The notes beneath the pieces were generated by a model. That model saw only the letters and a program-made list of their open reading frames with translations. It did no database searches and had not been told where the DNA came from. DNA of 26,116 nt. It comes from a virus. Location: the IMG/VR virus record IMGVR_UViG_3300025896_000174, positions 1 through 26,116 of that record. One strand, given 5' to 3'. Shown piece by piece: positions 14,848 through 21,611 of the stretch. Each line of letters starts with the position of its first letter. Positions within the stretch are counted from its first letter, which is position 1. The position numbers and the translations under genes were made by a program.

Positions 14848-15435
14848 TCAAATAATTCTCAATTCAGTGCTATTAAATGAGCTATCTTTTTTCCATACAC
14901 AGTGCATATATTCGATTGAATCAGTGCCACCAGTATTTAAAAATCTCATCCTTTCAGAATGAACATAACAACACATTGGTAAATTATGCGTCCAGAATGG
15001 TTTTCTACCTTTTGAACCAAAAAAGTTTAATCTTAATAACATCACTACATAACCACCACTAGCAATATCAGTTAATGCTTTGTTGATAATCTCTAATGCA
15101 AGATTAAATAGCGGGTTTGTAATAATACAATCAGGCTTGACTGGCATCATTGCTTGCAACTCAGCAGTCATGTAATTATTTCCAGAATGATTTGCTAATG
15201 AATCTGGCCTTAAATCAAGAGTTTCAATATTGCTATACCCATTACTCATCAACGCAGTCGGATAACTCATTGGGTTTATGCTATCTCCTCCTGCACATGG
15301 GTCCAGCAATATATTTCCAAGTGACCCGTAATCTTTATGAAAATTAACAATAAAATCATTAATATTTTTTACAGGTGTGACATAGTAATCAGCGACATGT
15401 GAATCACGTGCTGATGAACGGTTAGTTGAACTCAT
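14848..15435 (-). CDS. DNA methyltransferase-like protein
   Basis: 195 residues. Residues 43-51 (LLDPCAGGD) match SAM-binding motif I, Asp73 (TLDLRPD) fits the acidic motif II position, and 104-110 (IITNPLF) is in the place of motif IV of amino-methyltransferases, where (D/N)PP(Y/F) is usual. The second Pro is replaced by Leu, so target and activity are uncertain. YVTP (18-21) resembles the N-terminal substrate-contact segment of phage N6-adenine methyltransferases. The ATG overlaps the portal stop as TAATG, so it is translationally coupled to the portal. A modification gene inside the head operon is unusual. It could protect DNA as it is packaged; that is speculation. Confidence 0.65.
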   Translation of the reverse strand: MSSTNRSSARDSHVADYYVTPVKNINDFIVNFHKDYGSLGNILLDPCAGGDSINPMSYPTALMSNGYSNIETLDLRPDSLANHSGNNYMTAELQAMMPVKPDCIITNPLFNLALEIINKALTDIASGGYVVMLLRLNFFGSKGRKPFWTHNLPMCCYVHSERMRFLNTGGTDSIEYMHCVWKKDSSFNSTELRII

Positions 15436-17684
15436 TACAGACCAGCCTCTATTTGCTGAGTCTCAATACCCTGATTCATGCCCTGAGCAGCTGACTGTGG
15501 ATCGACTTGCTGTGGTTGATTAGGGTCTTGTGGCATCCCATCATTAGGTAGAGCGGGCGAGCCTGGACTGGTGTTTTGCTGAATCATCTGATCTTGTTGC
15601 ATATCCGGTGCTTGTTGCTCCATACCTTTCGGTACTTGTGTACTGGGAGTGCCGTTAGCATCTTTGTACCCTGCACTCTTCATCAACTCATCACCGACTG
15701 GTACGATCTGAGGCATCTGCACAATAGATCCTGCTGTCTGCATTGCACTGAATTGCGTCTTAACATTAATGTCCGCTGTTTCAGCAGTGAGCTTATCAAT
15801 CTTACCCTGCAACTCTTGTACTTGCAGTTGCATCATGACTGCTTGCTGTTCCATCATCGCTTGTTGCATGGGGTCCGGTTTATTCTTTTCTGCTTCCAGT
15901 TCATCATTGGTTTTAACAATGTCATCTGGATTAAGATGTTGTGCTTGTATAGCTTTACGATACAACTCTGGATGTTTAGTTAGGTCGGTATAGATAGGTT
16001 GCAAGGATACCGACATTAGATTCAGCAGCGCTTGTGTCTGTGTTTCTTTAACAAGCAATGCTGAAGAGCCTCTAGCATCAATCTCAAAGTCACCTTTGAT
16101 CTCTTCTATATCACTGTTCTGCATATTCCAATCATACATCCTGCCGATGAAAGGCTTAGTGATACCATCATCAAAGGCTTTAACGACATTACGCAACACA
16201 GTATTCGCGGCATTAAGCAACATACTACGGCCAGCTGCCGTATCTTGAGCGCCTCCTACTTCACCTTGAGCTAACATGGGAAGTGACGTTACTTCACTGG
16301 CCATGTTCTTAGCTGTCTCAAAGATGGCAGATAACTCTGCTTGATGTGATGCGATTTCATGACTACCGAAAGCATCATCAACCCGATGCTCTGGATCTGT
16401 AAGCCACCAGACCTTACGGGCTTTCAAATCCCAGCTACCATCTGACGGTGTCACTAACTCTCTATTGATGATTAACTGTGGTCCAGTCGATAAGGCAGCA
16501 TTGTCTAACAACATACGCCAAGCGGCATTAACGATACGTTGCTCGTTACGCAACAGATAGGGAATACCAAAGCCAAAGACACTGGTATCATCATCTTCAT
16601 AAGCAAATACCGAGTAAGGACATTCACCGGTTTCCAGTGGATTAAGATCAGCCTTGATCACTACACCATTAATAAAACTAACGATAACGTCATGTTCAAT
16701 CAGGTCATCATCTTCAACAGCACAACCACAGGACTCTAAATCTTCTTTAGTCGCAGGACCGTGATATTCCCATAACTCATAGCGGTTATCATTGATGTTA
16801 GCTTGCACACCGGATAATTCTCTTAGCCTACCAACATGACTAGAGCCGTTCGAGTTATTACGTGCATCAACAGCAATAATCTTTTTGATTTGATCTTTTA
16901 GGTAGCCTGGACGTTTAGATAGTTCGATCAACTGCTTCTTGGTGACATAACGTCGCTCAAAGATAAAGCCACATTCGGTAATCTTGGTTGCTGACATATC
17001 AGGGAACCAGTCCCATACATTGACACGTTCAACACCTGGCCGATACTCTTGAACAATATCTAACTCATAGACAGCATTGTCTAACTGCTTCCAGTTCTTA
17101 CGACTACGATTGATAACCACTGGACCTTTTAATATACCCGTACCAAACAAGCAAGCATCATGGATAACCTCTCTTGCAATGGTGTGGTACTTAGCCTCAA
17201 CAAGTTGATCATCAATCTCCCGTGTCATAGCTTCAGCACGTTGCTGTGCTTCTTTCAGCATCTCTTTAGCCATATCAGCATGAGTGACTTCATTGCCCTG
17301 CTCGTCTTGACCAGCGACTTCCTGATTGTTAGCCATTTTCTGAATCTCTGGCACCGGAGTCGGTTGTATCGCCCAGTTGGTGTCATCAGAAGGAAACAGC
17401 ATATCTGCTAATCTGGATTCAGCACCGGTAGACTTAGACCGTGTAATGTTGACAAAGGCTTGACTACCCGCTGATTTCTTGAGTCGCTCAAGCGTTTCAG
17501 CATCATAATGACCCATGTATTGCTCAAGATCAGACAGCCATCTGTCCTCAGTCTGCTGACGAATACCAATCTGTTCTTGTGCTAATCGAGTTAAACGCCA
17601 ACCGAGTGCCTGTATTTGCTCACCCGATTCTTCATCATCGTTATCATCGAGTTCATACTCGTCGTTCTGTTGTATTGTTTGCAT
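15435..17684 (-). CDS. Portal protein (podovirus type)
   Basis: 749 residues. The segments LTRLAQEQIGIRQQTEDRWLSDLEQYMG (~30-57), GSQAFVNITRSKSTGAESRLADMLFPSDDTNWAI, and HDACLFGTGILKGPVVI are typical of large podoviral portal proteins that form the dodecameric packaging vertex. Downstream, PYSVFAYEDDDTSVFGFGIPYLLRNEQRIVNAAWRMLLDNAAL marks the stem/wing region. The last ~150 residues are Gln/Pro/Met-rich (QQAMMEQQAVMMQLQVQ) with coiled-coil then disordered character, likely the barrel and tail. It follows TerL. Ribosome site GGGAG lies inside a hairpin 6 nt before the ATG, and three direct repeats lie farther upstream. Confidence 0.88.
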   Translation of the reverse strand: MQTIQQNDEYELDDNDDEESGEQIQALGWRLTRLAQEQIGIRQQTEDRWLSDLEQYMGHYDAETLERLKKSAGSQAFVNITRSKSTGAESRLADMLFPSDDTNWAIQPTPVPEIQKMANNQEVAGQDEQGNEVTHADMAKEMLKEAQQRAEAMTREIDDQLVEAKYHTIAREVIHDACLFGTGILKGPVVINRSRKNWKQLDNAVYELDIVQEYRPGVERVNVWDWFPDMSATKITECGFIFERRYVTKKQLIELSKRPGYLKDQIKKIIAVDARNNSNGSSHVGRLRELSGVQANINDNRYELWEYHGPATKEDLESCGCAVEDDDLIEHDVIVSFINGVVIKADLNPLETGECPYSVFAYEDDDTSVFGFGIPYLLRNEQRIVNAAWRMLLDNAALSTGPQLIINRELVTPSDGSWDLKARKVWWLTDPEHRVDDAFGSHEIASHQAELSAIFETAKNMASEVTSLPMLAQGEVGGAQDTAAGRSMLLNAANTVLRNVVKAFDDGITKPFIGRMYDWNMQNSDIEEIKGDFEIDARGSSALLVKETQTQALLNLMSVSLQPIYTDLTKHPELYRKAIQAQHLNPDDIVKTNDELEAEKNKPDPMQQAMMEQQAVMMQLQVQELQGKIDKLTAETADINVKTQFSAMQTAGSIVQMPQIVPVGDELMKSAGYKDANGTPSTQVPKGMEQQAPDMQQDQMIQQNTSPGSPALPNDGMPQDPNQPQQVDPQSAAQGMNQGIETQQIEAGL

Positions 17685-17686
17685 GT

Positions 17687-17700
17687 ATGTCTCCCGACAT
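17687..17700 (-). promoter_or_regulatory. GGGA-loop hairpin carrying a Shine-Dalgarno
   Basis: Minus-strand RNA ATGTC-GGGA-GACAT, perfect 5-bp stem. GGGAG is 6 nt before the portal ATG at 17684. Confidence 0.6.
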
Positions 17701-17724
17701 TCGTTAAAATATAAATTATTTAAT

Positions 17725-17820
17725 TAATGCCTATACCCATTAAAACCTAGAAAAGACGTGGCTTTAAGCTAATACCTATACCCATTAAAATGATAATACC
17801 TATAATATCTATACCCATTA
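17725..17820 (-). repeat. Three direct repeats of CCTATACCCATTA upstream of the portal gene
   Basis: Copies: 17725-17745 and 17770-17790 (20 of 21 bases identical), and a third (17794-17820) in which the unit is interrupted by extra TA-rich bases. CTATACCC cores start at 17731, 17776 and 17809. The stretch is gene-free and A+T-rich. On the minus strand each core reads TAATGGGTATAG. They may bind a regulator or be late-promoter elements. Confidence 0.75.
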
Positions 17821-17821
17821 C

Positions 17822-19159
17822 CTAGTAGCCGGTAATCGTATCGCCTGTAAAAGTTTCTATCGTCTTAAAATTAGTTTTTCGTGGTGACACAATCGCGCTG
17901 AATAACTCTGCTAGTACCCACACCCAAGCATCAGCTCGGTTAGGTGAGCCTCCACCAAGATAGCCAGTAGTAGTGAATGAACACAGCTCATCCTCAAGCT
18001 CTGGAAAATAACCACCATGACAAACTTTACCTTGCTCATAGAGTGCTGAGATAGGTTCTGCACGAATATGTTTACCTCGTGTTGCTGTCACAGCTTTGTA
18101 AGGTGTTCGTGGTCTAGCCGTCTGGATAGTATGTCTAACCATATCGCCACCATAATTAGCCTCACCCACCACACAATCCGCTGCATGTCGATCATAAGCG
18201 GTTGTTGCTATTCTTCCCCATGTTGCTGGTCCAGCTGTGACTGTGCAATCTTCAAGCAAGTAAGCTTTACCATCTACGCCCAAGGCGCCCACAACAATAC
18301 CAATGGCATCATTCTCTTTATTGTCTGTTTCACCAGCACCGGAGGGATCTACGCCCACAATGACACGGATAAATTCTGGATAACCGGAGTCAATGACGCG
18401 GTTCTCGTCAATGTTCTCAAAGGTGAATAAGGCATTAGGTGTTGCATCGCTGAACTCGCCTAATAAGAAACGTCGCTTTAATCGTGGTGCCAGGCTGTTT
18501 AGCGTGGCTAAGTAAGTAGTTGATAAGTTTTCCGTGTTATCAGCAGGATTAATCTTAAAGCTGGCATAGTCATCCGGATTTTCGGACGGCTTCTTAGTAT
18601 CTGGATCCCGTTTCTCAATGAAGCGCTTATAACTCCAGTGTGCTTTGCTCGGTGGATTAAGATCGTAATAGCAGCGTGGCTTAAGTTCTGAGCTAGCCGT
18701 ACCGATAACTTGCGTTGCTTTCTGTGCCAAACGGGTAATTGATATATCAATAGACGACAAAGGGATCTGACTGGCTTCGTTATAGTAGATCGTGACAAAT
18801 TCCATACCCAATATCTTCTCGGTACGCTCTTTATCGTCCAGACCACCAAACCAAATTTGACTACCGTTATCGAACTGAGCGTAAAAGTCAGTCTTGTTGA
18901 GTGTATAAGCAACACCAGGGTAAGCAATCTGCATGACTTTTGGAAACGTATCCATGATTACTGAGGCTTTGATAGCATTGAATCTGAAGCGGAATATCGC
19001 ATGACGCGAGTTAGCCGCTTTTAAGGCTCTGAATACGACATTGCGAGTCAGTAAGAACGTCTTACCTGATCGTGAGCCACCGAATAAGCAAATGTGTGTT
19101 GCATCACCAGCTAAGACTTCCTGGGCTTCCAGTTGCTTTGCTGTGAGCTTAAATGTCAA
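17822..19159 (-). CDS. terL: Terminase large subunit (ATPase/nuclease)
   Basis: 445 residues. Walker A at 27-34 (GGSRSGKT), a Walker B-like strand FVTIYYNEAS (Asn127-Glu128 where Asp-Glu is usual), a coupling motif YYDLNPPSKAHW (164-175), and an RNase H-like nuclease domain with Asp271 (VGVDPSGAG), Glu333 (VVGEANYGG) and Asp410 (NRADAWVWVLAEL). This is the motor that translocates and cuts DNA into procapsids. The start is TTG at 19159, overlapping the TerS stop (TTGA), so translation is probably coupled. The Shine-Dalgarno is poor. Confidence 0.93.
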   Translation of the reverse strand: MTFKLTAKQLEAQEVLAGDATHICLFGGSRSGKTFLLTRNVVFRALKAANSRHAIFRFRFNAIKASVIMDTFPKVMQIAYPGVAYTLNKTDFYAQFDNGSQIWFGGLDDKERTEKILGMEFVTIYYNEASQIPLSSIDISITRLAQKATQVIGTASSELKPRCYYDLNPPSKAHWSYKRFIEKRDPDTKKPSENPDDYASFKINPADNTENLSTTYLATLNSLAPRLKRRFLLGEFSDATPNALFTFENIDENRVIDSGYPEFIRVIVGVDPSGAGETDNKENDAIGIVVGALGVDGKAYLLEDCTVTAGPATWGRIATTAYDRHAADCVVGEANYGGDMVRHTIQTARPRTPYKAVTATRGKHIRAEPISALYEQGKVCHGGYFPELEDELCSFTTTGYLGGGSPNRADAWVWVLAELFSAIVSPRKTNFKTIETFTGDTITGY

Positions 19160-19548
19160 AGCCTAGCATCCAGTGCTGAAGCAATAATAGACACTACTCC
19201 AGTTACCGCTAACTTCTCAGTATAAAGACCAGCTGCTTTACCGCGATTAGTCTCAGCAGTGACAGCTGGACCATAATTCTCTGCCTCTTCGGCTTTCTTG
19301 CTTAAGTGAGCCAGTCTAGCTAAGTGTGATTCAAGCGTTAAACCAACAGCTGCAATGATAGGTTTCTTCAGTTCTTCCACCCTTTGCCTGATGTTAGGGT
19401 CTGCCATGAGTTTTGCAGCAGATACATTGACTGATGTTGGCTTAGTAGTCGCCTTGACTTTATAAGCACGACGATACGCATCGCTTTGGTTTTCACCTGA
19501 TGCAATGGTCTGTGCAAACAATTCTTGCTGTGAAGTTATCGTTGTCAT
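19156..19548 (-). CDS. terS: Terminase small subunit
   Basis: 130 residues. ELFAQTIASGENQSDAYRRAYKVKA and SVNVSAAKLMADPNIRQRVEELKKP (residues ~9-62) are the conserved helix-turn-helix-containing N-terminal region of phage terminase small subunits; it recognises the packaging site and recruits TerL. The second half is helical (oligomerisation). First gene of the late leftward operon. There is no Shine-Dalgarno upstream of the ATG; two copies of a 12-bp repeat lie in the upstream 50 bp, one directly before the start. Confidence 0.85.
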   Translation of the reverse strand: MTTITSQQELFAQTIASGENQSDAYRRAYKVKATTKPTSVNVSAAKLMADPNIRQRVEELKKPIIAAVGLTLESHLARLAHLSKKAEEAENYGPAVTAETNRGKAAGLYTEKLAVTGVVSIIASALDARL

Positions 19549-19551
19549 AAC

Positions 19552-19604
19552 ACTATATCTAATAAAATCATAGCTCTATTATACTATATCTAATTTTTAT
19601 GCAA
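19552..19604 (-). promoter_or_regulatory. Candidate late promoter with two 12-bp direct repeats
   Basis: ACTATATCTAAT occurs at 19552-19563 and 19583-19594, 31 bp (three helix turns) apart. On the minus strand a perfect TATAAT lies at 19583-19578, with a weak TTGCAT 15 bp upstream. The repeats straddle this -10 and the terS start. Likely the control point for the late operon, but the -35 is poor, so an activator may be needed. Confidence 0.45.
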
Positions 19605-19652
19605 TATAAGCACTTTCTACTAAATTTATTTACCTTATTTATTAAATAATGC

Positions 19653-19681
19653 TTTACGTTATGCATTACATTTGATTTAAT
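19653..19681 (+). promoter_or_regulatory. Candidate promoter of the rightward small-gene cassette
   Basis: TTTACG, 17-bp spacer, TTTAAT (4/6 and 5/6 matches to sigma-70). A transcript would start near 19688, just before a 7-bp hairpin and the GAGGAG ribosome site of the first small gene. Confidence 0.45.
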
Positions 19682-19689
19682 AGCTTCAC

Positions 19690-19708
19690 GGTTTCAGTTG
19701 TTGAAACC
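19690..19708 (+). promoter_or_regulatory. 5' hairpin in the cassette leader
   Basis: GGTTTCA-GTTGT-TGAAACC, perfect 7-bp stem, immediately upstream of the Shine-Dalgarno (TGAGGAGA, 19711-19718). It would lie at the very 5' end of the transcript from the candidate promoter and could stabilise it or bind a regulator. Confidence 0.5.
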
Positions 19709-19725
19709 CTTGAGGAGATACGATA

Positions 19726-20013
19726 ATGACAACTGCACTTAGATATTTAGCGAAACTGCAAGACAGAGAAGATTTTCAATACCTAATTGGTGTATTTGAT
19801 GATGATTCTGGATGCTCTGTGAAGATGTTTATAAATGATAATAACTAAGCCGAAAAAATTATATTTTTTGATGACCAAGTTGTATCTGTAGAAAAATTTA
19901 CAACTAAAGTAGATTTTAAGAATCTAATAAACTGGGAATTGAATTCAAAACTAGAAATTAAGAATCTTTTAGATAAATTAATAGATGATTCTTTAGATAA
20001 ATCAGGGGAATAA
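19726..20013 (+). pseudogene. Small acidic protein gene split by an in-frame TAA
   Basis: From ATG 19726 (SD TGAGGAGA) 40 codons read to TAA at 19846-19848. The same frame then stays open for another 54 codons to TAA at 20011-20013, directly before the next start (20015). The two halves read like one ~95-residue acidic protein: LIGVFDDDSGCSVKMFINDNN, then AEKIIFFDDQVVSVEKFTT... and a helical C-terminus KNLLDKLIDDSLDKSGE. The second half has no ATG and no ribosome site at its start. A single CAA-to-TAA change would explain the break. Alternatives are translational readthrough or a sequence error. I do not recognise the family; its setting (own promoter, terminator, opposite strand) is that of an accessory gene. 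Confidence 0.65.
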
Positions 20014-20014
20014 G

Positions 20015-20239
20015 ATGGCAATTACATTAGCAGCAAGCGTAAATAATGGCGTATATCGCGTTGAAGATTATGAAATGGCTCAAGAAGGCGGTGAATATTT
20101 GAAAACAAAATACTTTTATGATGCGCTTAATGCGCTAAACAAAGAAGATGGCGTTATCTATGCTTTCTTTGACACCTACGGAAATCCAGTTGACAAAGAA
20201 TTATTTGATAAAATCGAGCTGGAATATGGAATCAAGTAA
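20015..20239 (+). CDS. Small acidic protein of unknown function
   Basis: 74 residues, acidic and aromatic-rich, with a hydrophobic core (GVIYAFFDTYGNPVDKELFDKIELEYGIK) and no transmembrane helix. The ribosome site AGGGGAA overlaps the stop of the split gene before it, one base apart, so the two were translationally coupled. Not recognised. As part of a short rightward accessory cassette it may be a host-takeover or anti-defence protein, but nothing in the sequence proves that. Confidence 0.6.
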   Translation: MAITLAASVNNGVYRVEDYEMAQEGGEYLKTKYFYDALNALNKEDGVIYAFFDTYGNPVDKELFDKIELEYGIK

Positions 20240-20393
20240 CCCTGGCGCTTTACTTGCCTCACTCCGCAAAACCGAGACAAAGAAATGCTCAGTCTGCGAG
20301 GTTGAGTTCACTGGTCTTATCAAAAAAACAATTTGCAACAAATGCTTGAGCAAAGCAAGAGTTGTAAAGTTTAGAAATAAAAATACTCAATAA
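20226..20393 (+). CDS. Small basic zinc-ribbon-like protein
   Basis: 55 residues from ATG 20226, which overlaps the end of the preceding gene by 14 nt. It has two Cys pairs, KKCSVCEVEF and TICNKCLSKA (spacing 14 residues), a typical four-Cys zinc ribbon, and a Lys/Arg-rich C-terminus (ARVVKFRNKNTQ), suggesting nucleic-acid binding. A longer frame from 20148 exists but would lie fully within the preceding gene and lacks a ribosome site. A terminator follows 5 nt after the stop. Confidence 0.6.
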   Translation: MESSNPGALLASLRKTETKKCSVCEVEFTGLIKKTICNKCLSKARVVKFRNKNTQ

Positions 20394-20398
20394 CCAAC

Positions 20399-20424
20399 AG
20401 CCCCTTAACCGGGGCTTTTCTTTG
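20399..20424 (+). terminator. Rho-independent terminator
   Basis: AGCCCC-TTAACC-GGGGCT followed by TTTCTTTG. Perfect 6-bp G+C-rich stem just after the zinc-ribbon gene. Confidence 0.9.
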
Positions 20425-20437
20425 TCAGGCAAAAAAA

Positions 20438-20447
20438 TATATCTAAT
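20438..20447 (+). promoter_or_regulatory. Third copy of the TATATCTAAT motif
   Basis: Ten bases identical to the core of the terS-upstream repeats, here in the gap ahead of the 72-residue gene. It sits in an A+T-rich region with no clear sigma-70 -35. Confidence 0.4.
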
Positions 20448-20520
20448 TAATATTTTAAAAAATAGATAGAAAATTACATTAAGATATGCCCATCAAAGTT
20501 AAAAAACATTGGAGAATAAA

Positions 20521-20739
20521 ATGACTTTTCAGGAAGCATTAGTGCAAGCACTTGTCTTGTCTATCACAGCAGAAACGGCTGAGGAGGCCGAAAAAACCAG
20601 TAAACTTGTTGATCAGTTCTCCTCAGTCTTAACAGAGCCTGAAGTAATACGTTGCAAAGAACAAGCGCTATCAATAGTGGAAGGAGCTGTAAAATGGCAA
20701 TTACTTGATGATAAAATTAAAGCCTTATTTACTAAATAA
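20521..20739 (+). CDS. Small helical phage protein
   Basis: 72 residues from ATG 20521, with GGAG 6 nt upstream. The pattern MTFQEALVQALVLSITAETAEEAEKTSKLVDQFSSVLTEPEVIRCKEQAL resembles a common ~70-residue phage protein ('..LA.tLaITA.t.EqA..a..La......t.eev...K..A'). Its function is unknown to me. It forms its own transcription unit between two terminators. Confidence 0.65.
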   Translation: MTFQEALVQALVLSITAETAEEAEKTSKLVDQFSSVLTEPEVIRCKEQALSIVEGAVKWQLLDDKIKALFTK

Positions 20740-20782
20740 TCAGGGTACGCTAAAAGCACAGTTGAATTATTTAGTAAGTTGG

Positions 20783-20816
20783 CCGAATTCGGTTATAACT
20801 TAACCGATTCGGTTTT
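20783..20816 (+). terminator. Rho-independent terminator with a 12-bp stem
   Basis: CCGAATTCGGTTA (20783-20795) pairs with TAACCGATTCGG (20801-20812) with one bulged base and a 5-nt loop, then TTTTGAT. It ends the rightward cassette and overlaps the end of the convergent leftward small-gene chain. No U-run on the minus strand. Confidence 0.85.
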
Positions 20817-20886
20817 GATACGAACTCTCATCGGCTTTAAACTTAGCAATCTTCTTCCGATTCTTGTTGCTGGTTTTCAACGCCAT
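20800..20886 (-). CDS. Possible 28-residue basic peptide
   Basis: MALKTSNKNRKKIAKFKADE... 28 residues, Lys-rich. Its ATG overlaps the stop of the preceding gene (TAATG), the same junction type as its neighbours, and its stop lies in the convergent terminator stem. Too short to be sure it is real. Confidence 0.35.
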   Translation of the reverse strand: MALKTSNKNRKKIAKFKADESSYQNRIG

Positions 20887-21017
20887 TAAAAATACCCATC
20901 TTCATCTTTGTCAAACAGGTCTTGAAACTTTTTGGCAATTATCTTAACGATGATACCCGTGACACCAATGACACCGATGCACAGTGCGATTAAACCTGCT
21001 GCTAGTTGTAGATCCAT
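20886..21017 (-). CDS. 43-residue single-pass membrane peptide
   Basis: MDLQLAAGLIALCIGVIGVTGIIVKIIAKKF then an acidic tail DLFDKDEDGYF. One strong transmembrane helix (residues ~4-27), followed by Lys and an acidic C-terminus. AAGGTAAGGGAA gives a good ribosome site, overlapping the stop of the upstream gene. Could be a holin-like or host-modulating membrane peptide; its place in the early region argues against lysis. Not recognised. Confidence 0.6.
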   Translation of the reverse strand: MDLQLAAGLIALCIGVIGVTGIIVKIIAKKFQDLFDKDEDGYF

Positions 21018-21022
21018 TTCCC

Positions 21023-21199
21023 TTACCTTTGATGTTGAATTTCTATTTCATATAGCGGCTTTTCCAATCCACAATCTGCACAGGTGCGTTTTTTCCAGCT
21101 CACATAAGTAGCCCAGTGAGTGTGTTTACAATGCGCTACCCGCACTGGTGCATTAAATAAGTTGATTGGCTGGAACGTAAGCATAGGCCAACAGGTCAT
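21023..21199 (-). CDS. 58-residue Cys/His (zinc-ribbon-like) protein
   Basis: Starts at ATG 21199, overlapping the upstream stop as ATGA. Residues RVAHCKHTHWATYVSWKKRTCADCG contain CxH...CxxC, a plausible zinc site, with aromatic residues between. A longer frame to 21322 would lie within the upstream gene and is disfavoured. Probably a small nucleic-acid-binding or structural zinc protein. Confidence 0.55.
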   Translation of the reverse strand: MTCWPMLTFQPINLFNAPVRVAHCKHTHWATYVSWKKRTCADCGLEKPLYEIEIQHQR

Positions 21200-21441
21200 A
21201 ATTCTGCCCCATCTACTTTCACATCCTGCCCTTCTACTCTCATCTCTTGATATCTCAGCAAGGTGTCTATCGCTTCCGCTACGTCCTGATTTTGATTTTT
21301 TGACCCTCTTGTACCGCTGCAAAGTAGTTTTTTAATGGCATGTTGCAAACAAGGGTTAGCTACTTCAAATAATTCCAGCACACGATAAACATCTATCTGT
21401 TCAAGATTCCGAACGTCTTTATAGTAATGACCATGTTTCAT
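21196..21441 (-). CDS. Conserved-type small phage protein (HYYKDV...QHAIKKLL)
   Basis: 81 residues. The line HGHYYKDVRNLEQIDVYRVLELFEVANPCLQHAIKKLLCSGTRGSK and then EAIDTLLRYQEMR follows a pattern I associate with small proteins common in phage replication/nucleotide-metabolism regions, loosely similar to DUF3310. No enzymatic role can be given. Strong ribosome site (GGAGATTAT before ATG). Stop overlaps the next start (ATGA). Confidence 0.65.
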   Translation of the reverse strand: MKHGHYYKDVRNLEQIDVYRVLELFEVANPCLQHAIKKLLCSGTRGSKNQNQDVAEAIDTLLRYQEMRVEGQDVKVDGAEL

Positions 21442-21611
21442 ATAATCTCCTCAAATGCCATTCTCCGAGCCTCACTGTTGCTTTTCTTCTGATCAATGAC
21501 CAGTACCCGCACCCTTGCCATATAGTCATCCTCTTGCTGTAGAGTCACCTTCTTGTGTAATAGCTTTGCTTTGGCGATAAGATATTCTTCATCGAACTCA
21601 ACTTCATCCAT
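21438..21611 (-). CDS. 57-residue charged helical protein
   Basis: MDEVEFDEEYLIAKAKLLHKKVTLQQEDDYMARVRVLVIDQKK... Highly charged and helical throughout. Start ATG 21611 with GAGG 9 nt upstream; stop overlaps the next gene as ATGA. Not recognised. The tight coupling with both neighbours supports a real gene. Confidence 0.5.
   Translation of the reverse strand: MDEVEFDEEYLIAKAKLLHKKVTLQQEDDYMARVRVLVIDQKKSNSEARRMAFEEII

Noticed and set aside
15576-15983. Rightward 135-codon frame within the portal gene
   Set aside because: Antisense of the Gln-rich portal tail, which yields Leu/Cys/His-rich artefacts; no promoter or ribosome site.
17725-17820. CRISPR-like array
   Set aside because: Only three short units with irregular spacing, no conserved long repeat, and no cas genes.
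18508-18927. Leftward 139-codon frame inside terL
   Set aside because: Same-strand out-of-frame shadow of terminase, with no family pattern and no ribosome site.
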